From positions 576,112-625,057 of the forward strand of contig WELB01000055.1 in assembly GCA_009602725.1 (NCBI GenBank): 48,946 nucleotides of DNA, read 5' to 3'. A model generated the notes under the pieces. It did no database searches, was not told the origin of the DNA, and worked only from the letters and a program-made list of their open reading frames with translations. Made by a program: the position numbers and the translations under genes. How positions within the stretch are numbered: the first letter of the stretch is position 1; the number at the start of each line of letters is the position of its first letter. This DNA is from Spirogloea muscicola (Eukaryota > Streptophyta > Zygnematophyceae > Spirogloeales > Spirogloeaceae). This document shows, one piece after another, positions 10,665 through 22,834 of this stretch.

Positions 10665-13600
10665 ATGGCAGGGCCGGCGGCGGCGAATGCCGGCCGCTCT
10701 GCCCTGGCTTTGCTGGCCCTTCTCGTCTCCTTAGCTGCGGCCGAGACGGCCGCCGCCCAGCCCACTGATGGCTACCTCATCAATTGCGGGGGCCCGGCCT
10801 TCATCGACATCTTTGGACGGCAGTGGACTGCGGACTCCAGCTACACAGGGGGAGTCCGGGCTGTAGCCACGGCCATTGACATCACAACCCTTACGAACGA
10901 CCTGCAGGGCTCAGCAGGTAACGCCCAATCGTCCTGTTTAGCAGCGTCATTGCTTCTCTTCGTCACAGGGAGGGCAATGACAGACTGAAGAGTGCTATGA
11001 GGCCGCTATACAACTTTTCTTTGAGGGGCAGGCTTCACAAGGATGCCATGTGCTCTGCAACGCTAGTTTCGTGCCGTGGGCGCGGTCTTGTCGTCATAGA
11101 CGGCTGCCTGCATGTCTCTTGTCCTGGTAGAGTGGCCAGCGTCAGGCAATAAGTCCATATCGTTACTGTTTATATGCACATGTTCGCCAACTCAATAGGC
11201 AACAGTAGGTTCAGTGTGGAGCATTTGTACAGCATGTGCTCTTGTAGGTTGGTATTATTGTGTTACGACATATCATAAGGGGCCTCAAAATGGGTTACTG
11301 AAGGAAGGTGAAGGTGACTAACCATTTATGCCATGCATGCCATGCAAGCCTACATGACTTTCACACGAGCCCAGTCATCTTCAATGTGCTGAGTACTCTT
11401 TTGAGAGCTCAGTGTGTGTGCGTGTGGGTGCTTGTTCTTGTCTGTATTGCAGATCCTCAACTATATGCAACTGCTCGTGCCTTCAGCCTGAGGCCAACGG
11501 ATGCCATGAACGAAAGCCTCTCTGCAGGCTCTTATAATCTGACGACAGACTTGAAGGGGCAATACCTTCTGCGACTCCACTTTGCTTTCCTACTTTACCA
11601 GGCCCCAGCATTTGATGTCCGTTCAGCAACTTTTGCCGTGGTTGCTGGCGGGATCTCTCTTTTCCCTTCCATGAATGTTATCACGAGATTGCAAGATGTT
11701 GGTCGTTCAGGTAAGCTGGCACTGTGATGTCACCTGCAAAGTCAAAGACCATGACCTTACAATCTGGAGGCAAATTGCTGGCAAGGAGTGGCGAAGTCTC
11801 ATGAATGTCTTGCTCTGCTGCGCAGAGGTCCGAGAATTCCTCCTTCCAACACTTGGAACGCCGTACATTCTTGTCGACTTCCAGCCCACTACAAGAAGCT
11901 CATTTGTGTCTGGCATTGAGCTCATCAATGTTGCAACAGTGTTGGATACAGGAGCAGTAAAGGGTCATCATGCTCATGGTGACATTCCAGCCAAGATTTT
12001 CAATGGAAGCCTATATGGCAACAAGGTCACTCCACACATGTTGCTGGAAACGCTTCATAGGATCAATTGTGGTGGAAATGTGGTGACCCCAGATCTTGAT
12101 TCTGTGGGACGTACATGGGCAAAGGACTACGGATGGGCAATGTAAGGAGATAGGAGGCCAACATAACTCCCCAATATTATTCCTCACAGTTTCCAAACAT
12201 GCATTCATATGCATACCAGCCATTCCGTGCCCATCAATCGGCTGACTTCACTGTTGCTTTTCACACAGCCTTGAAGAGTCTTCTTTAGGGGCTATTGTAA
12301 TGTGATACCTGGGTCATGTCTTGCAGTCTGGGCTCAACTGTCGTTTCCACAAGCAATGACATCAATGGGACTGGCATTGGACCTGCATTACTGCCACAAG
12401 TTGTCTACCAGTCACAACGAGCAGCGATTGCACTCTCTAATTTTCAGCTATCTTATGCTCTGCTCGTGGACCCGGGTTTTCAGGTTTTAATCATATCTCC
12501 CTTTTGACCTGATAATGACAATGGCCTCCATGCATGCTGTTTCTGCCAGCCTGTCACAGGGCCTAGAATGTCTGCTATCATTATAGTCAATAACGAGCAA
12601 GCAGGACTATTTCTTCACCCATTTAAGAGTTGTGACATTCAGGAGCATATTGACATTCTTGCATGTTGTTGCCTTTGCTTTCACTGGTACATTGTGCTGA
12701 GCTGTTGTTATGGCGGTGGTCGGCGGCAGTACTTGGTCAGGATGCACTTTGATGACATTGGTTCAGAAGAAGGAACAAGCAATCCTACTCCTCCCGTAGG
12801 GGATCAAAGTTTTGACTGCCTTATCAACTACAGCCCAGTGCTCATCAATTTCAGTCCTAAGAAGAGTGCTGGTGGAACTTTTTCAGCAATATACAAGGAT
12901 TACTTTGCAAGCTCCTCCCGCAGCGTAAGTCTGGTCAAGAATCCTCACGTCCTCATGGTATCCGAGCTAGCTTGTTGCCCTTGATTCCTGCACTGAGATA
13001 TAGCTTCCAGATCAAGTCAGTCTGTACTAAATTCGGCCTTAATGCAGATACCTCTATACTCACATGATGACCTTCGTGACTTTGTGGCAGTCTCTGCTTG
13101 AGATTGATCTTGCACCGTCCCTTCAGTCTGGGTTGTCAATGGGCCCAACAATCTGCGGGGTGGAGATCTTTAAGGTAGATTGTATACAGTGCAAATCGTG
13201 GTCACACTTGTGAGACAAAAGTACGTCGATTTGTATACCGCAGTAGGATGTAACGTACAATACCTTGTCATGCTGGGGTGTATTTCACTCTGCACAAGTC
13301 GAATATTGACTATACAATCCAGTAGCATGACTGAATCTTCCTTCCAATATCTGTGGTTGGTAGCAAACTTTATGATGTTTGCTGGAGGTGATATGAAGCC
13401 CAATTGTAGCTGATAACTGCTCTTAAGTGCATCTCAGCTGGTCAAGCTTGTCATTTAAGTCGTGGTCACTGCTGTTCCAGGTAAGGGTCATCAGCGCCAA
13501 GCTGCGGGCTAGTGGGCCACCTGAGAAACCACAATCACCCATGGTGAGGGCACCCGTACCTCCTTCAGTGACAGCCAGTGCCCCAAGCCCTGCAAACCCC

Positions 13601-16600
13601 TCCAGCGTCTGGTCTAGAGAAGCGCAGACTCTACTGGCCATCAAGTATCTCTTGGGCAATCCCAAGAGCCTCACCTCGTGGGGTGCCAACACGATGCCCT
13701 GCGACAAGAACCCGTGGGCAGGTAAGCATGGCATCATTGATGTCATACATTGGTACAAATACACTGCAGTGTATATTTATAGGCCTCAATCATGAGATTC
13801 GTACTTAGCACATGATAAGTGCAATCTGCCAAGCTCGTGATATGCTTTCATTGTCAAAATGCAGGTGTTGGTTGCAGTGGCACTGTAGTCACGTCCATTA
13901 TATTGCCGGTTTGCACTTCACCTCTGCTGCTGCTGGGTTGATCAGCATTTGTTATACCTTTCTGACATGCTGGATGGAGGGGTTACAAGAGAGCATTGCA
14001 CCTTGTTAAGCTGATGACTTAGGTCAATGCAGGGAAGCAGTCACATTCACCTCATATATGTACCAGCTGAAGATCCCACTAACATACATTCCTGAGTATG
14101 CAGCACTTTGGGCTCTCTGGGGCGCTCCCTAGTCAGCTGGCTAATCTCCAACATCTCCGGGACGTCTGGCTCAATGATAATGAGCTGACTGGAACATTGG
14201 CATCCACTATTGGCCAACTCAAAAGTCTCATGACTCTCAGGCTGCATAACAACACTCTGAAAGGCTCAATTCCAGCAGCCTTTGGCCAGTTGACTTCCCT
14301 CCAGGAGCTGACTCTAGATTCCAACGACTTTTCTGGTCTGTTATTGGCCTGCTTTAATCAAGCATTCAACTTGGCTGCATGTCGATTTCTCCTGCATTTG
14401 AAGTGGTGCTTGCAGTTTTTGGATGGTGTTTCATCTGTCAACATCTCCTCTAGTTGCAGACAAACGATAAGGATCCTTCTGGGCATGTTGCAATTCTCTC
14501 ACAAACTTCTGAGTTTACATCCCACGCAGGTCCTCTGCCCCTGGGCTTGCTGAACCTGCCATCCTTAGCTAACAGTGGCGATAATTTCTCAATCGCTCGC
14601 TTTCTGCCCGGCAATGCCAAGTTGTGCATTCCATCAGATGTTCATGTGCTGGTTCAGACAGGCCTACCTACTTGTCAAGAGGGTAGCAATGGCAAGGGTG
14701 GCAATGTGGGAACTATTGCTGGTATCGTGGCGGCTGTTTTAGGGACCTTGGGTGCCGCCTGTCTTGTGGCAACATCTATTATCTGCTGTCACTGGTACAG
14801 GCGCAAAAGGTGAAGCTTACTCTTGTGTGCCTTCTCTTCAAAGGTGTTACTGCAGTGCATGATGTCACATATTCTGCAACCCCCTTTGGACACTACTTTG
14901 ATGATATCGTTCGAGCAGCCTGCCGTTCATTGCTGTTTGCCATGCAGCAGACAAATAAGGATTTGTACGCAGTTAGTGGTTCCGAATACACCTTTCATTC
15001 TCGGCAATGTATCTGGCCTTGCCTTGTGTGAGGGGATGCATAGATTGCATGATGTGCTGTACTGAACATCAGCTGGATGTGCTCATCAGGAGGATGGAAA
15101 GGTCGCAATTGTTAGTAGGACGGATGAGCCGCACTAGAAGCACCAGCAGCCTCAACACTCAGAGTCTGGGCATCATGGCTGGCAAGGACTTCACACTGGG
15201 CGAGATGAGAAGGGCCACAAAGGACTTTGCCAATTCCTGTATGATTGGTTCTGGTGGCTTTGGCAACGTCTACCGGTACAAGGCCACTCCTGTTTCCATA
15301 TCCATATTCCTATTTTTGCCTGTATAGTTGATTTTGCTAGCTGTGCATGAGTGGCCGCCAAACACATGCTAGCAGATAGTTGGCTGGCTTATAAAAATTA
15401 AGGTCTTTAGAGAGGATGCAGGAATGTTCCACAGTACTTTCACATCATCATATGATGCTGTCCCTGGATGGGTACAGTGGTACCTTGCCAACGGGTCACG
15501 TGGTCGCCATCAAGAGGCACATACAAGGGAGCGGGCAGGGCAGTGTCCAGTTTTACATGGAGCTCGAAGTACTGTCCAGAGTTCGACACCGGCACCTCGT
15601 GTCCCTCATTGGCTACTGTCGCGAGCGTGGGGAGATGATCCTCGTGTAAGCGCTCCACATGCACAACCCCCAGCTTGATATGAGAAAATTTTGCCATCGG
15701 ATGTACGCTGGGTCTCCTTCTCGTGCAATATATTTGGCTCGCATGTTCTGAACCCAAAGACTAATTACCGGCAGACGCTCTTCATCAGGTATGAGTTTAT
15801 GTCGCGGGGCACGTTGAGAGAGCACCTGGTGGGAGACACGCCCACGCCAGATGTGCCCCTGGGCTGGAAAAAGCGTCTCGAGATCTGCATTGGTGCTGCC
15901 AAGGGCGTCGACTACTTGCACCGTGGCTTGGCCCCTCCAATAATCCACAGGTGTTCAGATTATGTGAATTACACTAGGCGCTTCATACTTGGTGTTGTAA
16001 AGTTTGATTGCTTGCAAAAACCTTTGTTGATCACATGTGTGCTGCTGTACATTACAGGGATGTGAAGTCTACCAACATCCTTCTGGACACAGATTTCTCG
16101 GCCAAAGTGGGGGATTTTGGCCTCTCACACCTTGGGCCGCAGAAGGACGAGACCCATGTGTCAACGGCTGTCAGGGGCAGCTTTGGTTACGTCGACCCTG
16201 AATATTACAAGTGGCTCAAGCTCACAGACAAGAGTGACGTGTATAGCTTTGGAGTTGTGTTGCTAGAAACCATCGCTGGGAGAAAAGTCATCGATTTAAC
16301 ACTTTCCATGGACACATTGCAGGTGAGATTGGATAGTGCTCTTGCATCACAGCAGTCCTCACAGCATGTGCTGCATCTTGGCTCCTGCAAATGTGTTGTA
16401 GGTGCTTGTTGTAGAGTTTAATTCATCATTACTCTCCACTTGATTGCTTCAACCTTGTAAAACGTCATCAGGTCAATCTTGTGGAGTGGGCAAAGCCACA
16501 CATGGTTAGCGGAAGTTTTGAGGCCATCGTGGACCCCAAACTCAAGGGCGCCTACTCCCCTGCCTCAATGACAAAGGTTGCCGAAGTTGCCAGCGCGTGC

Positions 16601-16945
16601 TTGCAAGTAAGTCCTGCTCCACTTTGCTGCGATGCATCATGTGGACCAAGCACCAGGCGCTTGACTTTCTTCACTATTGAAATCATGTACCTTGCCACTC
16701 TGCATGGAGCTTCTTTTAAGCATGGTGCCTTATCTGGTGCCATTGGAGTGTGCAAAATCGTGTATCCAGTATTCAAGTTAATCCATACAACCACGATGTA
16801 GCACCCTCTATGGTGATCTTCCAGAACATGAAGACTGATGCAGGGTGCTGTGCTCATCCAGGAACCATCGAGCTTGCGACCGTCCATGGAAGAGTGTGTG
16901 CGGGGCTTAGAAGAGGCGCTTCGTTTAGAGAGTGCGGCCTTATAG
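10665..16945 (+). CDS. Malectin-like / LRR receptor kinase (active)
   Basis: Sixteen exons join in frame to about 1025 residues: 10665-10917, 11453-11710, 11826-12141, 12327-12483, 12730-12924, 13091-13174, 13481-13721, 13865-13908, 14104-14335, 14530-14809, 15090-15275, 15478-15645, 15789-15950, 16058-16322, 16472-16606, 16844-16945. A signal peptide ([19 protein letters not shown]) is followed by a malectin-like domain ([20 protein letters not shown]; later [13 protein letters not shown]), an LRR N-cap ([18 protein letters not shown]), about three LRRs, and a membrane helix ([20 protein letters not shown]). The kinase has [14 protein letters not shown] (catalytic Lys), [15 protein letters not shown] and YVDPEYY, so it should be an active Ser/Thr kinase. 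The kinase most resembles the CrRLK1L (FERONIA-like) type, whereas malectin plus LRR is the layout of the LRR-I type. It acts at the plasma membrane, probably in cell-wall or glycan sensing. The last exon encodes [20 protein letters not shown] and is duplicated elsewhere in the window. Confidence 0.9.
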
Positions 16946-18381
16946 CAAGAGTGGAGCATGTCACAGAGCAGCACCCCTTTGTACCCTTACAACAACCCTT
17001 TCCAACAGTAGACAAATTTATATTGACATTTTGGTTTCTCCAGAGCTCGAAGTAGCTCCTGGCTTGTAGGTATACACGCTACTCGCGAGTGGATCGACAT
17101 TGGTGATAGCGTTTCATCAGTTCTAAAGCTGCGCCTTGTAGAGATTGTTACCAGTGTTGCTAAAAATGCGTGCCCATGAGCTCCTGGTGAGTCGTTTTTT
17201 TATCCCACTTGTAGTGGCAAAGCAAAGCATGCTTTGTATTGCAGTGCACTGCAACACAATGCACTGCATCGTCCAGCATCCAAGGTGCCAAGACAGTAAA
17301 GATTGGCAATCTGGGCTAATTATGGCACAACCAGCCCAAGATGCAAGCCCTGCATGACATGGCAACTTCATGCTGACCTTCGGAGAGCAATACTGGTGGA
17401 AGGCTGAGGGCTCTTACAATCAAGCTGTGATTATGTTACAACAACGTGTATAACAGGAAAAGCATGCCATGCACTACGACTTCCGAAGGTCGCAACTCTC
17501 TTTAAGCATAGTCTCAAGCATGGAGTGTTGAGATTTCAGATCTCTTGATTGTTGGTGTCGCACATTTTGGCCGCATCCAAGACTCACCAGTCCCCGCCTT
17601 CTCCAATCTGAGTCCTCATCTGAGCTTTGCCCCTCTTCCAAGCAAAGCGCCCGTCACAGTGGTGCAATTTGAGATCAACTCATGGCGGCAGAAAAAGACC
17701 AAGCTAGCACAGGCTTCGGCTAGCTGCAGACAGAGGTTAGACAACCATATGCTCTGCAAGCAACCATGGTGGGTGGCAGCCATAGCTAGGGCGCACCCGG
17801 AGCAGCAGTGCGTACGCCTTAACATCAGCACTATGCTCGTATTGGGCACCCCTGAGTCACTAAGAGCGCTACCATGGCTCACAGGCTGAGTGAGATGGTT
17901 ACTCAGCCCATGCGTTGATTCACGATACTACCACATTTGACAAAAAGGTTTCCCAGCCGCAACTGCTAGCTCTTTATGATTCATATCCACCAAACTACTA
18001 CTCAAATCTCGACGTGTTAGTATTGCACCTTACTGTTACTCAGCAATCTCGTGCCAGCACCATTATTGTGCGTGTACTTGCAGGCCCACACTTATGTCAC
18101 AATTTCGTGCATTTGAAACAAGCACCTTGGGTCCCTGCTGCAAGCGAGCCAGTGGACGCCGTAAAAGTAATGCAAGCAATGGTCGTAGTAGCGAAAAGAC
18201 ACCTTATTCTCTTTTGCTGCCATTCAAGATCCCGTTAAATGACACTATTTCCGCTCTGACTCTGAATGCAAGCACCAGCAACGGCGCGAGCATTGCTAAT
18301 GGCGTCATCTTAGCCGAACTACTGATTATCATCTTCAGCAATGTTCGCTCACTTTGAGCCTTTTAGAAGTGGCTAGGGGGT
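16946..18381. repeat. 3' flank of the active kinase gene, multiply duplicated
   Basis: No gene is seen. The sequence after the kinase stop, up to about 18110, recurs in order near 28345-29050, 31010-31454 plus 32060-32330, and inverted at 28010-27270. Landmarks are GCCCATGAGCTCCTGG near 17170, GCAGTGCACTGCAACACA near 17240, CATCCAAGGTGCCAAG near 17280, and CTTGCAGGCCCACACTTATG near 18080. A stretch at 17370-17790 is missing from the other copies. This sequence is either the gene's 3' UTR and flank or an older repeat next to it. Confidence 0.6.
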
Positions 18382-19839
18382 TCAACAGACACCAGTACTT
18401 CTATAAAACACGTTGTTGCAACCGCACACAAAACCTGCCGGAGGTTTGCCAGCATCTTTAGCAGTGCAACTTGAGCAATCCTTCTTCACTCCTTCGGGCC
18501 CCCAACAGCAAGCAAGTGCCCTAGTACCATCGCACGTTATCGTCTGAGAGTAATAGCAGTTCTGCTTGCAACAACGCGCAGGCGAATTGTTGCTCAAAGC
18601 CTTGATGCCATTGCTGGAAGCTGTTGATACGCACTGGCAGTTGGTGTTCCCACTGGTCCCTATATCTTGGCAAGTGCACCCGCCTGCCAGAAAGAAGCAA
18701 CAGTAAGCAGGAGCCATGGTCATCATCCCGTAATCACATTGCAGGTAACAAAAGTTGATGTGCAAGCGTTGGCGATCTAGATGGTGCTTAAAATAGTACT
18801 TCACTATAGACGTGAACGAGTACTCCTGTGTGGACGATTGCAGTATTTGTGTGACGTGCAGGCCGTATCCACGGCTGGCCCCATGCTTTGGAACCAACGC
18901 AACACTTCAAATGCATGTATGACTGTTCCGAATCTGGGTATTGACAAAAATGGGTGGAGGAGTATCTTACACGAAGGGGTGCAGTCTCCTTCGCAGCCAC
19001 AACCGCCTGCGGTACCGCCAGGAGCGCCGCTGCACGGCTTGTTTGTGCAGCCGTTACTTGAGCACGTGGAGTCGTCACCTGCCAGTCGCCTCTCGCGTTG
19101 AAGCCCTTCATAACGCTCCTGGGTATCATTACAGAGTTTTGTGCGATGAGCCTGAAGTGGAGGGACGCGCTCATGAGGCCAGGTGCACTTGCGTAGCGCT
19201 GTTGGAAAGTGCTTGGGGTAGTAGCCAGTATCCACAAGCGTGGAGACTCCCTCTGTCATGTGGTTAAGAGCCTGACATGTTAAACGAACTAAGGATGCTC
19301 CTTCCACGGGCTCAAATTTGACATGGCAGCTGGTGAAGCGATCAGCCGCCAAGTGATCCCCTGCCTCGCATGTTACACAGCGCCATCTGCCGCATCAAGA
19401 AGGAAATAGTCAGTTGCAGGGACCAAATTTCTGAAGGCTTACGCGAGACGCCCACCTCTGCTGATCAGCGCAGATTTGCCTGTGTTCTGCGATGCACTGA
19501 GTAGAGAGGAACGACATAGAAAAGACGGCCACCTCAATATGAACCCTAAACCAGAAAATCTAAATCCTAAACTCAAGGGGGCAGTTCGTCCACTCACCTT
19601 GCCCTCGAAGTGCAGCCTGTGTGATGCACCAGAATGCAGTCGTCGCTGTTGGTCGTCATGCCAACTGGCAGCCCCTTGGCGTGGAACATCTCCCCGGTCT
19701 CGTCGCTGAGAATGGCGTACTCGAGCTCCTCCTTGACAGCGTCGACATGGCTGCAGCAGAAAGTTGCAACCACGGCAAGCAGCACAAGGTGACGGAAGCG
19801 CAGCAGCCGAGCTTCGCAAGCCAGACTAGATGGCGCCAT
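18382..19839 (-). CDS. Secreted cysteine-rich protein, function unknown
   Basis: Three exons (19839-19598, 19386-18971, 18683-18382) join in frame to about 319 residues. The start ATG at 19839 gives a basic start followed by a hydrophobic core (HLVLLAVVATFCCSHVDA), a good signal peptide. The mature chain is rich in Cys: WRCVTCEAGDHLAADRFTSC, a glycine-rich CSSNGCTNKPCSGAPGG block with GCGCEGDCTPSC, then CCKQNCYYSQTITCDGTRAL, and it ends GFVCGCNNVFYRSTGVC. No membrane helix or catalytic motif is seen, so it is probably secreted and disulfide-rich. I do not recognise the family. It is tail to tail with the active receptor kinase gene about 1.4 kb away. A role as ligand or wall protein is only a guess. 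Confidence 0.7.
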
Positions 19840-20450
19840 GTGCACGTAGCCAGATGGTCAAGCAGGTGTGGAGGTAAGAGCCAGGCGCGTCTGAGCGGAG
19901 GGCCGAGCACCGCGGGACTCTCTGAGGAGCGAGAATCACTGGGCGAGCACTTTCTCCTGAGAAGCGGAGAAGAGGGGCGAGCTGCGGAAGGGCAGAGGGA
20001 GAGCGGGCGAGGGGGACCGGGGAGGGGGTACAATGCGGCTGCTGAAGCCAATAATGGGACAGGGAGTAGGAAAGACGCATTCAGGAGACGGTGGCTAGGA
20101 GAGGCCAGCCCAGAGAAAAGAATGACCAAAGTTCGGAAGATGCCAGGGAGGCGTGGCTACGCCCTCGCATTTCTCCGCTACATGGTCACGACCACCCTCT
20201 GCGTGCACCTGGCTGGCTTCTACAGCCGCTTTTCGGACCTTGGCAATCCTTTTCGGGCTGGTTTCTCACAGCTCCTTGCACCCATTAGGAGAGCCACTAC
20301 TTCGTCTTGAAAAGCAGCAGAGAGGAAGAGATCGTTTGGGCGTGCGGGTGTAAGTGGTAAGAGAGAAGGCGCGCGGGGCGCATGAAATGAAATGGAGGCC
20401 AATTCAAGCCGACACATTGTCAGACAATGTAAGAGGGGGGGAGGGGGCGA
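19840..20450. repeat. Upstream flank of Cys-rich gene, with dispersed repeat modules
   Basis: The first part is the 5' flank and promoter of the cysteine-rich protein gene. From about 19935 it turns into repeat: GGGCGAGCACTTTCTCCTGA, a purine-rich block, GCGGCTGCTGA near 20040, a stem GGCTAGGAGAGGCCAGCCC near 20090, CACCTGGCTGGCTTCTACAGC near 20205, and GGCGCGCGGGGCGCATGAAA near 20370. Each of these recurs elsewhere in the window. I see no gene. Confidence 0.5.
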
Positions 20451-20660
20451 CAGGGGACCCACTTCCAGGACCCTAGCCTCTCTGATTTGCGGCTGCTTAG
20501 CAGGGGTTACTGAGTAATTTGTAGCTGCTTTCTTTCTTTGTGTGCTTTGGTTTCTTAGCGCTTCCTCTGGCTTCCTCTGGCCCCCTTCTCGTTCTTTGTT
20601 CATTCTTTTTTGGGCTGGCTTGTCCAGCCCCTATCCTCAATGGGCGAGCCCTTTCTGACT
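20451..20660 (+). mobile_element. LINE C-terminus and hairpin-type 3' UTR
   Basis: The frame QGTHFQDPSLSDLRLLSRGY ends with TGA at 20511-20513. The 3' UTR matches that at 2910-3040: a T-rich stretch, a doubled CTTCCTCTGG, CCCCCTTCTC, the stem GGGCTGGCTTGTCCAGCCCC, and CTCAATGGGCGAGC. This is one of the cleanest copies of the hairpin-tailed 3' end. It is 5' truncated to the last 20 codons. Confidence 0.65.
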
Positions 20661-20990
20661 GGGGGGGGGCACAGGCGGCTGACTCAGCCGCACGCCCAGC
20701 CGCCAATTGCTAGCGAAGGGGGGGGCCCGCCAAGCGGCTCGAAGCGGCCGGGGCATGGCACGACGCCCAAGCGTGCTGGCGCAGCCGCTAAGTGGCTCAG
20801 GCGGGGGAGCCACCGTCCAGACAGTGCGTGGGGCCGGGACCCGCGCATGCGGGCATGCAACTTGGCGCCCTGTTGCTTCGGCCGAGCTCGCGGCGGCTCA
20901 GCAGCCGCCAGGTGTTAGATCGTGGTCGGCTTGACCTGCCAATCATCTGATGGAAGAAAGTGGCTCTGGTTTTGGGGGGGTGGGCTTCTG
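20661..20990. other. GC-rich sequence without recognised content
   Basis: A GC-rich block follows the hairpin tail (poly-G, CGGCTGACTCAGCCGCACGC). Short open frames on both strands have no recognisable domain. The block joins directly to the next LINE end near 20990. It may be filler between insertions. Confidence 0.3.
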
Positions 20991-21235
20991 TTTGCAGCGT
21001 GCTCAGGCTAGTGCCTTGCACCAGAAAGCTGGGCGAGCTCTAGTTGGTAGCAGAAGGGCTCCGTTTCTGGCATCTAGTATTCATGCATCGATTAGTGACC
21101 TGTATGTTTTGACCCGTGGTTATTGAGCGGGTCAATCTGCTGTAGGTTATGTAGATCACTAGATGTGCTTGCCTTCGTACTTGGCCATTTGGCCTACAAT
21201 TGTTTCTTATACACGAAATTTATGCTTCGGAGGAG
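20990..21235 (+). mobile_element. LINE ORF2 C-terminus plus 3' UTR (family A)
   Basis: The frame LQRAQASALHQKAGRALVGS continues to ISDLYVLTRGY and TGA near 21126, then a 3' UTR with GCGGGTCAATCTGCTGTAGG and the palindrome GGCCATTTGGCC near 21183. It is nearly identical to 2485-2710 and so a fairly recent relative of that copy. It is 5' truncated. Confidence 0.7.
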
Positions 21236-22585
21236 GAGGCAGCGCGCTCTACGAAGAGCTAGCTCTTTTCTCTCTTTTCCAGCCCCTATCCTCAATGGGC
21301 TAGCACTTCCTTCGGAGGAGGAGGATGCGCGCGCTCTGCGAAGAAGGGCTCGTCCATCTGCGAGCCCCACCGAAGCCCCGGCGAGCCCCTATTCTTAATG
21401 GGCGAGCACTTTCTCCTGCGAGCCCCCTTCCCTTGCAGCCCTAACCCTAGCCAGGGGACCCGCTACCAGGAGATGATTCTCTCCGCCCTGCGGCTGCTTA
21501 GTAGGGATCACTGCCTGTTTCGTAGCTACTTGAATCCTTGTGTGGCTTAGCGCTTTCCCCGGCCCCTTCGAACCTTGTTCAGTCTTTACTCGTGGCTGGC
21601 CCTTCCAGCCACCGCCCTCTCTTGGAAAGCGTCTTCTATTCCATAGCGCGGCCTGCGCGCAAGCGCACGGCGTGAGCCAGGGAAGAGGAAGAAGTGGCTC
21701 TCCCAAAGGGGAGAAGTGGCTCTCCCAGAGGGGCCAAGGGCCCCGGGAGAAGGCGCGCGGTGCGCATGAAATTTAAAGGGAGGCCAATTCTAGCCTTACA
21801 AATGTCCTGTTAACTGGGTAATGAGCTGGCTAAGGGGGACACTAGTATCCCCGAGTTAGCACATATCTGACAAGCTATACTGAGGAGCCAAAACACCACC
21901 ACGGAAGCCACTAGCCTGGGCTAATGCACGACCAACACGCTGGTGAATCGCTAGTGAACGCGCCCGGCAGGAGTTGACAGGGTCCACTGGGGCCAAAAGC
22001 CCCCTTCTTCGGGAAAAGCCCTTCTTCCGCCTCTAGCTATTTCGAGTGTGCACTTACTAAGTAGAGGTTATTGAGAGCCTGATTGCTGACATTTAAGAGA
22101 GTAGTAATGTAACAGATACTGAACCGATAGTCAGTAGATAGCGGTCAGCGGATGATGTAACAGACAATGCCCATAAATACCGGAAACCGGCCGGGTGTCA
22201 CACCCTGCGGGGCACCCTGTCCGCCCTGGGGCTGGCCCGTTACAGCATCTTGCTTCTTGCGCCATCCGGCCCTTTCAGACCTTGTCCATTCCCTTTGGGC
22301 TGGCCTCTCAAGCCATTGCTGTCAATTTGGAAGCGCTGTTTTCTTTTCTGGCCAAAAGCGCTGACCCAGAGGCTTGGGTAGGATGGATCACTTACTAAGC
22401 ACGAGTGAGAAGCCGCAAATCCGCGCTTTGCATTAGAAGTAGACAGACAGGGCCCACATCGAAGGGGCCCACCCATGCTGGAATTCGTCGTCTTCGGTCG
22501 CCGACGGCAAAGGTTGCTACTTTCAGCTATTCGGTCACTGGCAACTGGCACACACACCGACCAAATGGTCAGTGGGCCCCCACCT
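21236..22585. repeat. Mosaic of LINE 3' tails and short dispersed repeats
   Basis: Pieces in order: two truncated copies of the hairpin tail around 21275-21300 and 21380-21412; a QGTRYQEMIL-type C-terminal end near 21455; a hairpin tail variant near 21560-21640; the GGCGCGCGGTGCGCATGAAA module near 21750; a GTATCCCCGAGTTAGCAC module near 21845; and a GGCCCTTTCAGACCTTGTCC tail variant at 22265-22335 that recurs at 44925-45000. I see no gene. Confidence 0.5.
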
Positions 22586-22620
22586 CCTTCCCTCCCTCCC
22601 TCCCTCCCTCCCTCCCTCCA

Positions 22621-22681
<61 letters not shown>

Positions 22682-22830
22682 NNNNNNNNNNNNNNNNNNN
22701 NNNNNNNNNNNNNNNNNNNNNNNNNNNNNNGGGAGGGAGGGAGGGAGGGAGGGAGGGAGGGAGGGAGAAGGGAGGGAGGAAGGGAGGGAGAGAGGAAGAG
22801 AGAAGTGGGGAGGGGAAATGCGTGTGTATT
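22586..22830. repeat. (TCCC)n-(TC)n / gap / (GGGA)n microsatellite
   Basis: A TCCC run (about 22586-22620) passes into a TC run to 22681. Then come 49 Ns (22682-22730) and a GGGA run to about 22830. Pyrimidine repeats left of the gap and the complementary purine repeats right of it mirror the 3131-3500 locus. Confidence 0.95.
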
Positions 22831-22834
22831 GAGA

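Noticed and set aside
9844-10765. Long frames spanning the 479-N gap
   Set aside because: They are open only because Ns give no stop codons.
16946-17380. Extra kinase exon downstream of the stop at 16945
   Set aside because: Open frames continue in places, but the kinase domain is complete and the sequence after the stop is shared with non-coding copies.
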